Source: Treponema sp. (GTDB lineage: Bacteria > Spirochaetota > Spirochaetia > Treponematales > Breznakiellaceae). Taken from it: a stretch of 10,273 bases of DNA. The translations under genes were made by a program, and so were the position numbers. This document shows, one piece after another, positions 6,207-10,273 of the stretch (position 1 is the first letter of the stretch; each line of letters opens with the position of its first letter). The DNA lies in NCBI GenBank assembly GCA_009776715.1, contig WRNF01000030.1:1-10273 (forward strand). The letters are read 5' to 3'. The notes under the pieces were generated by a model. The model had not been told where the DNA came from and ran no database searches. It saw nothing but the letters and a program-made list of their open reading frames with translations.

Positions 6207-6314
6207 ATGTATCGTAAACGTCGAATAGCAGATTATAAAGGTAAATCATTCCTTGCGTATGATCTCAAAGAAAGTTTGAAAGACTTAAACTCGGTCTTAT
6301 CTGTTGTTATATAG
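6207..6314 (+). CDS. possible 35-residue small protein
   Basis: An ATG directly after the 15-base palindrome opens a 35-codon frame to TAG at 6312-6314, 15 bases before the next gene. The peptide starts basic (MYRKRRIADYKGKSF) and continues with an amphipathic DLKESLKDLNSV segment. There is no ribosome site in the usual place, because the palindrome fills it, and the frame stays open upstream to 6171, so it may instead be the tail of a lost gene. It does precede the 121-residue/SecB-like pair, so a small partner protein is conceivable. Confidence 0.25.
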   Translation: MYRKRRIADYKGKSFLAYDLKESLKDLNSVLSVVI

Positions 6315-6329
6315 TTCATAGGAGGTAAT

Positions 6330-6695
6330 ATGATTGAGAAAAATAATATTTGGGCGTTATGGATCAAAAACAAAATATTAAGCTGTTTCCCATACGCCGG
6401 AACTGTTATTACATTCGATAAGGAGCAAAATGAATATTTTGTTTCCACTCCTAATAAGGATCTGTATTATTCTGAATCATACGGGTTAATTGTTTTTGAA
6501 ATAAATCAAACCTTGTGGAATCAAGGCATTTTTAATTTCTATTTCACTCTTGAGAGTGATTTTCATATGATAGACAAAATTATACCTTTTTTATTCACAG
6601 AGGAAAGAATATATTCGTTTTGGGGTATCAATAACAACTTGGCTCTATTTGTTGACAAAGATACAAACATGGATAATTTTTCATTGGCGGCATAA
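6330..6695 (+). CDS. unrecognised 121-residue protein coupled to SecB-like gene
   Basis: The start is clear: AGGAGGT at 6321-6327 before the ATG. The protein has no signal peptide, no cysteine cluster and no transmembrane segment, and is rich in aromatic residues and asparagine. Visible blocks are YAGTVITFDKEQNEYFV, then YYSESYGLIVFEINQTLWNQ with IFNFYFTLE, and a hydrophobic FLFTEERIYSFWGINN, consistent with a compact mixed alpha/beta cytosolic fold. Composition is clearly AT-richer than the left half of the window, suggesting acquisition. The stop is only two bases from the start of the SecB-like gene, so the two are translated as a unit and the proteins probably act together, for instance as client or adaptor and chaperone. 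I recognise no family, and it does not look like a typical HigB, RelE or HipB protein. Confidence 0.75.
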   Translation: MIEKNNIWALWIKNKILSCFPYAGTVITFDKEQNEYFVSTPNKDLYYSESYGLIVFEINQTLWNQGIFNFYFTLESDFHMIDKIIPFLFTEERIYSFWGINNNLALFVDKDTNMDNFSLAA

Positions 6696-6697
6696 AT

Positions 6698-7357
6698 ATG
6701 GACATAAACAAAAAACCCGGTATTTCTTTTGATGACGTTATTTTGAAGGAATTGGTTTTTTCACGCAAGGAAGGGTATTCTGAAAAACCAATGCTAAATA
6801 TGCAACTTGAGTCAAAATTTTCCTTTTCACTAGATAAAAAAAATCTAAATTACGAAATGACCTGCAAAATTAATGACGAGGGAAAATTTTTCAATATTAA
6901 ATGCACCATGATTGGTTTTTTTTCCATTATTGAAGGCCATGAAAATATGAGCCTACGCGAATATGCCAATACAAACGCGCCGGCTGCGGTTTTTCCGTAT
7001 ATACGTGAGGCAATCGCGTCTACTACGACAAGGGCCGGAATACCTCCCGTTGTAATTCCGCCTACAAACTTGAACCTATTAAAAAAGAATGCCGGCATTG
7101 AAGATGAGGCAAGCCAATTCAAGGGCACGTTTAATTTTGGCCAGGTCGGACACTTGGTCGCCCGCCAGCCCGCCGGAATACAGGTATTCATTCAGCCGCT
7201 CGCTGGGCAAAGCGCCCGTCGTGTCCAGGCGGCTTCCGGCAATGCGGAAATATTCGCTTTCGGCGGCAGACAGGTGCCCTTCGACGCGGTCCAGGAGCTG
7301 TTCAAGCAGATTTACAATTTTCATCCCGGCCCGTTATACCGGTATCGGCCTTTCTAA
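6698..7357 (+). CDS. SecB-like chaperone with an abnormal C-terminal extension
   Basis: Residues 1-128 look like a SecB-family chaperone. ISFDDVILKELVFSR forms the first strand, a mid-region ends FFNIKCTMIGFFSI, and the signature NTNAPAAVFPYIREAI (92-107) is followed by AGIPPVVIPPTNLNLL (113-128), where SecB-like proteins normally end within a few residues. SecB proteins hold unfolded preproteins. Solitary SecB-like proteins can also be tied to toxin-antitoxin systems, as with the chaperone of the mycobacterial TAC system. The last 80-90 residues are different: GC-rich, low in charge, and overlying a minus-strand frame (7324 to about 7110) that looks more protein-like. The 3' end therefore seems to have been replaced by a DNA fragment in the opposite orientation, adding a nonsense-type tail. 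It starts two bases after the stop of the 121-residue gene and lacks a strong ribosome site. Whether it folds and works is uncertain. Confidence 0.7.
   Translation: MDINKKPGISFDDVILKELVFSRKEGYSEKPMLNMQLESKFSFSLDKKNLNYEMTCKINDEGKFFNIKCTMIGFFSIIEGHENMSLREYANTNAPAAVFPYIREAIASTTTRAGIPPVVIPPTNLNLLKKNAGIEDEASQFKGTFNFGQVGHLVARQPAGIQVFIQPLAGQSARRVQAASGNAEIFAFGGRQVPFDAVQELFKQIYNFHPGPLYRYRPF
7110..7324 (-). pseudogene. antisense gene fragment embedded in the SecB-like 3' end
   Basis: On the minus strand an ATG at 7324 opens a frame with natural-looking codon use (many CTG, GAC, CGC, GAA codons). It encodes MKIVNLLEQLLDRVEGHL, then AAESEYFRIAGSRLD, then LPSERLNEYLYSGGLAGD and VSDLAKIKRAL, a soluble helical protein by appearance. 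The frame continues to a stop at 7079-7081 but loses its character near 7110-7120, where it meets the SecB-like segment. There is no ribosome site and an in-frame stop lies 9 bases upstream of the ATG, so only a fragment remains. The family is unknown; a phage origin is possible given the tail-type gene at the right edge. Confidence 0.4.
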
Positions 7358-7369
7358 ACAAGATTTTTC

Positions 7370-7398
7370 TTGACGGCGGGGGTTTTCGGCGTTAGAGT
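7370..7398 (+). promoter_or_regulatory. promoter TTGACG-N17-TAGAGT with duplicated leader
   Basis: The -35 TTGACG (7370-7375) and -10 TAGAGT (7393-7398) are separated by 17 bases. From the -35 through GGAGG (7409-7413) to the ATG, the sequence closely parallels 5440-5491 upstream of the zinc-ribbon gene, including CGT just before the -10, ATTGGAGGT and AATTATGGC. The hexamers are weaker than in that copy. Confidence 0.65.
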
Positions 7399-7419
7399 TT
7401 TTTTTATTGGAGGTGAATT

Positions 7420-8937
7420 ATGGCAAAATGCAGTCGTTGCGGTAAAAAAGGGTTTTTTCTTAAACTGGAAAACAGCGGGGTATGTTCAGACTGCGAAAGA
7501 GTTGTAAAAATTGAAGCTGATATTAAAAGGCTTGAAACCGAACATGACAAGCTCGACGCCTCTTATAAAAACCTGAAAGAAAATAAAGACCGGTTATATA
7601 ACGAAATCGCCGAAAAAGCGAAAAATGAAATACTTAACCAGTTTGACGACGTTTGCAAAAAGACAAGCGGCTTAAAAGACGAACTTGCCGTATTGCAGGA
7701 AGAAAAGGCAAAACTGGAGAAGTCCATAACAAGCAGTGCCAGCAAGCTGTTGCAGGCAAAGACTTTGGTAAAAAGCGTCCAGTATTCGGCCAAGCGGTTC
7801 TTTGACAGCGGGGAGCTTGCAAGGGATATGCTTAATGAAAGCGTGCCGCCGGAAGCCGACGAACTGCTTTCAACAACAGTAAAATTAAAATTCAATTTAA
7901 TGGATATTCGCGAATTAAGAAAACGGTTTAACCAAAATAATAAGCTGATAAAAGAACTGCTGACCAAGTATCAGGGAAGGTATACCACAAAGGCCAATAT
8001 GTCCATATACCAGCTTATGGTTATTGCCCTTGAAGCCGAATTGCAAAATATTCTATACAACCTAAAATATTCCAAGCTGGATAAAGCCCTAAAAGATATA
8101 ATGTCAATGACTGCAAAATACCAAATAATCGCGACTGGAGGGAATCAGAGTATCGCTCCGACAATTACCAAATTCATTGGCGAAATTGAATACCTGTTCA
8201 TTGAGGCCGTAAACATCGAATACGAATACTACATTCAAAAAGAACGCATAAAGGAAGAGCAGCGCGCAATCAGGGAGCAAATGAGGCAGGAAGCCGCCGA
8301 GCGCAAGATACTTGAAGAAGAGCGAAAAAAGATTGACAAGGAAGAAGAAAAATTCAAATTCGAACTTGCTGAAATTGAGCGGCTCATTGCCGACGAAAAA
8401 GACGAAGAAAAAATCAAACAGTTGGAAGATCGCCGGAAAAACAGGGCCGATGAATTGCAAAATATCGAGAAAAAGAAAGACGACATTATTAAACGCGAGC
8501 ACGGGCTGGCCGGTTCGGTTTATATAATCAGTAACCTTGGTTCTTTCGGCGACAACGTTTTCAAGATAGGAATGACAAGGCGCATAGACTATGAAGAGAG
8601 AATAAACGAATTGGGTGACGCTTCCGTCCCATTCAAGTTTGATATTCATTGCGTTATTTTTTCGGAGAACGCACGCGAACTTGAGTTTAATCTGCACAAG
8701 CGGTTGCATGATAAGCATATGAATAAAATAAATCTCCGCAAGGAATTTTTCAAAATCAGTATTGATGAACTGGAGGAACTGGTATACTCGATTGAACCAA
8801 CCGCCGAATTTAACAAGACTATGCTTGCCGAACAATACTACCAAAGTATGACGGTCGATGAAATACCCGAATCGGTTGAAATTATTGACGAAGACGGCTC
8901 GGCTGATTCAGATGATGACGGTGATGAAGAGGAGTAA
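7420..8937 (+). CDS. DUF4041 coiled-coil protein with C-terminal GIY-YIG (T5orf172/MUG113) domain
   Basis: A 505-residue cytosolic protein. Residues 1-28 form a zinc knuckle with CxxC at C4/C7 and C22/C25. A long heptad-like coiled coil follows (30-112), then a mixed region (115-190) and the DUF4041 region (about 195-290, SIYQLMVIALEAELQNILYN). A second extreme coiled coil (272-360) leads to the GIY-YIG-like domain (364-458): GSVYIISN, VFKIGMTRR, RINELGDASVPF, the LEFNLHKRLH helix and NLRKEFFKIS. The GIY-YIG core, arginine and glutamate positions look intact, so nuclease activity is possible, though many T5orf172 proteins are uncharacterised. The tail (480-505) is very acidic. Such proteins are frequent on prophages and mobile islands, where roles in phage biology or defence are suspected but unproven to my knowledge. 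GGAGG (7409-7413) fixes the start. The lipoprotein gene follows after 3 bases. Confidence 0.88.
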   Translation: MAKCSRCGKKGFFLKLENSGVCSDCERVVKIEADIKRLETEHDKLDASYKNLKENKDRLYNEIAEKAKNEILNQFDDVCKKTSGLKDELAVLQEEKAKLEKSITSSASKLLQAKTLVKSVQYSAKRFFDSGELARDMLNESVPPEADELLSTTVKLKFNLMDIRELRKRFNQNNKLIKELLTKYQGRYTTKANMSIYQLMVIALEAELQNILYNLKYSKLDKALKDIMSMTAKYQIIATGGNQSIAPTITKFIGEIEYLFIEAVNIEYEYYIQKERIKEEQRAIREQMRQEAAERKILEEERKKIDKEEEKFKFELAEIERLIADEKDEEKIKQLEDRRKNRADELQNIEKKKDDIIKREHGLAGSVYIISNLGSFGDNVFKIGMTRRIDYEERINELGDASVPFKFDIHCVIFSENARELEFNLHKRLHDKHMNKINLRKEFFKISIDELEELVYSIEPTAEFNKTMLAEQYYQSMTVDEIPESVEIIDEDGSADSDDDGDEEE

Positions 8938-8940
8938 GGC

Positions 8941-9345
8941 ATGAAAAAGCTGTTATTAGCCCTAAGCATTGTTTTAATCCTTGCGTCGTGCGACAATGGC
9001 GGCATGAGCGGGGAATCGAACCCTTTTATTGGCGCGTGGGAAGCGGACGATGACGGAAAATTCGGCGGGTACTTATTCACTGAAAACGAAGTAATAAGAT
9101 ATTACTTTAACAATCCTGAAGAAAAAATAGCTCGGAAAGCACATTTTTGGCAAATTCCTAGCTGGTATGCAACTTATACATTCACTGATACAGTGCTTAC
9201 AATTGAATATATTAATGCTACACCTAGTTATGACCCGGATTTTTGGACGGATAACATTGATTACAGCTTCAAAAACGGCAAAAAAAGCCTTCGTATCCAG
9301 AGTGACATTTTATGGATAAAAGTTAATAAGCCGACATTTGATTAG
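8941..9345 (+). CDS. small lipoprotein, possibly lipocalin-like
   Basis: A 134-residue protein with a lipoprotein signal peptide: MKKLLLALSIVLI, then the lipobox LASC with the lipidated cysteine at 17, followed by an acidic, glycine-rich linker (DNGGMSGES). The mature domain begins NPFIGAWEADDDGK and continues with alternating strands (YLFTENEVIRYYF, YATYTFTDTVLTIEYI, LRIQSDILWIKV), the layout of small lipocalin-like lipoproteins common in spirochaetes. It would sit on the inner or outer membrane facing the periplasm. The ribosome site GGAG (8931-8934) overlaps the last codons of the DUF4041 gene and only 3 bases separate the genes, so they form an operon. Its TAG overlaps the TAA of the opposite-strand tail gene at 9342-9345, with no intergenic space for a terminator. 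The ligand is unknown. Confidence 0.8.
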   Translation: MKKLLLALSIVLILASCDNGGMSGESNPFIGAWEADDDGKFGGYLFTENEVIRYYFNNPEEKIARKAHFWQIPSWYATYTFTDTVLTIEYINATPSYDPDFWTDNIDYSFKNGKKSLRIQSDILWIKVNKPTFD

Positions 9346-10273
9346 CCGATCCATTCCAATAATCCCGGCGCACCGGAACATTTTAGTTCCAGAGTTGAAT
9401 TGATGAAATAGCTACCTGTACCCCATGCTGATCCATAAAGTTCTATGATATTTACCGCATTTAATAGAGATATATTGTCAAATGTTTTTAGAGTCCCGCC
9501 AGAACCGGCAATAATATTGGCCCAGCCACCGTTTTCTTGTGGTGTGATTATTGTACCATTGACAACTATTTTATACCACCCGTTGTTATGTTCAACGCCT
9601 TCTGAATAGGCGCTTGGGAAGAACGCTTCGATTCTACAGCTTCCCCGCGCCGGTGTCCTTATTACTTTTAAGGGAACGTTATTGAAAGTTCCGGTGTTGC
9701 CAGCGATATACGGCAGTATCACCGCGTTGTTATTCGGTTTTAACAGGTAAGCCGTTCCCGAGGTTACATTGTAATCGGTAATGCTGACGCTTTTCGCTTC
9801 CAGGTTGCCCTTGAAAAACCCCTCCGCAGCCTCAAGGCGGCCTTTGAACGTGCCGTTCTCGGCCAGCATTCCGTCCGTTTCAATGTTGCGGAACACCGCT
9901 TTTCCCGTGTCCCCGTCAATTTCAAAAGAGCGCTTCCCGCCGACAAACACGTCGCTCCGTATCTTGCCTCCAGCGAGTATCGTAATAACCGTTGAAAACA
10001 GGTTGTCAATGAACCCCGTTTTGTTTATCAGCGTTTTGACAAACGCGGTGTTGATGACGTAGTCGAGCGCCCCTTCCGTCATGTCGTTGATTCCCTGCCA
10101 GTATTTGTTTACGTCTTTCCTGTTGTCTTCCTCGCCTGGATTACGGGAAATACGGCAAACTTCTTGACGCGCTTTACGGGGCGTAGAAAACACGGCGGCC
10201 GGGACAGCAACACGGCGGGCGGAGACGGGCTTTTGAGGTAAAAAAGGCGCAAAAACGCCGTTTATGCCATCCG
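9342..10273 (-). CDS. phage tail-fibre/tail-tip-like protein (partial, runs off window)
   Basis: The minus-strand frame is open from the window edge to TAA at 9344-9342; a GTG at 10193 is one internal candidate start but has no ribosome site. From that GTG, residues 38-80 (NDMTEGALDYVINTAFVKTL, then IDNLFSTVITILAGGKIRSD) match the neck found before the fibre shaft in many phage tail-tip and host-specificity proteins. Short repeats of shaft type follow: FEIDGDTGKAVFRNI, GMLAENGTFKGRLEA and GFFKGNLEAKSVSI (90-139). The last 140 residues are beta-rich (YKIVVNGTIITPQ, SYFINSTLELKC) and resemble a receptor-binding tip, with lower GC than the shaft. It would be the part of a phage or phage-like particle that contacts the cell surface. 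Only this one structural gene is in view, so it could be an intact prophage end or a remnant. Confidence 0.65.
   Translation of the reverse strand, partial: DGINGVFAPFLPQKPVSARRVAVPAAVFSTPRKARQEVCRISRNPGEEDNRKDVNKYWQGINDMTEGALDYVINTAFVKTLINKTGFIDNLFSTVITILAGGKIRSDVFVGGKRSFEIDGDTGKAVFRNIETDGMLAENGTFKGRLEAAEGFFKGNLEAKSVSITDYNVTSGTAYLLKPNNNAVILPYIAGNTGTFNNVPLKVIRTPARGSCRIEAFFPSAYSEGVEHNNGWYKIVVNGTIITPQENGGWANIIAGSGGTLKTFDNISLLNAVNIIELYGSAWGTGSYFINSTLELKCSGAPGLLEWIG
10240..10259 (-). terminator. weak terminator-shaped element near the right edge
   Basis: Read on the minus strand, GGCG-TTTTTG-CGCC (10259-10246) is followed by six T (10245-10240). The stem is only 4 bp, extended by three A-T pairs after a mismatch. 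It lies inside the open minus-strand frame, so if functional it would mean that the tail-type gene starts downstream of it, near the GTG at 10193. Confidence 0.25.

Noticed and set aside
6233..6448. Minus-strand frame ending SLRSYARNDLPL
   Set aside because: It overlaps the well-supported start and ribosome site of the gene at 6330 and has no ribosome site of its own.
8104..8844. Long minus-strand open frame opposite the DUF4041 gene
   Set aside because: It is the antisense of strong coiled-coil coding sequence (phenylalanine/leucine-rich translation typical of reversed GAA/AAG codons); no ribosome site.
1..10273. CRISPR array, tRNA, rRNA, transposase or integrase
   Set aside because: No regularly spaced direct repeats, cloverleaf-like sequences, rRNA segments or transposase/integrase motifs were seen on either strand.

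Overview
The window looks like a chromosomal segment of a spirochaete, most likely a Treponema of the roughly 50% GC (termite-gut-like) kind. This is inferred from the lipoprotein style, a small outer-membrane-type protein, strong GGAGG ribosome sites and consensus TTGACA/TATAAT-type promoters. No rRNA or other taxonomic marker is present, so the genus is a guess.

Bases 1-4525 read as ordinary, fairly GC-rich host sequence. They hold the tail end of an Lhr-like helicase, a response regulator/histidine kinase pair joined by an ATGA overlap (337-2066), and a small lipoprotein on the minus strand (2086-2403). A 326-base divergent intergenic region follows, with two back-to-back long hairpins and direct TTAACA-like repeats. 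Then come a secreted beta-barrel-like protein (2730-3428) and an extended short-chain dehydrogenase/epimerase (3443-4525). The two-component pair would sense an envelope signal and regulate promoters. The repeats upstream of the barrel gene are one possible target, but this is untested.

Bases 4526-10273 are accessory. They are mostly lower in GC, gene-poor at first, and show signs of repeated insertion and decay. A YhcG-type (DUF1016, PDDEXK) nuclease survives only as a pseudogene with three in-frame stops and no catalytic core (4732-5226). A membrane protein with a zinc ribbon (5489-6031) is followed by an unrecognised 121-residue protein tightly coupled to a SecB-like chaperone (6330-7357). 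The 3' part of the SecB-like gene appears to run into a fragment of another gene lying in the opposite orientation. Next are a DUF4041/GIY-YIG (T5orf172/MUG113-type) coiled-coil protein (7420-8937) and a lipoprotein (8941-9345). At the right edge lies part of a phage tail-fibre/tail-tip-like protein on the minus strand (9342 to the window end), so the island is at least partly prophage-derived.

The most distinctive structural signal is a promoter plus leader of about 55-70 bases that occurs twice, before the zinc-ribbon membrane gene (5422-5491) and before the DUF4041 gene (7358-7422). This suggests the two genes were mobilised or are regulated as a set. No CRISPR array, tRNA, rRNA, integrase or complete insertion sequence was seen.
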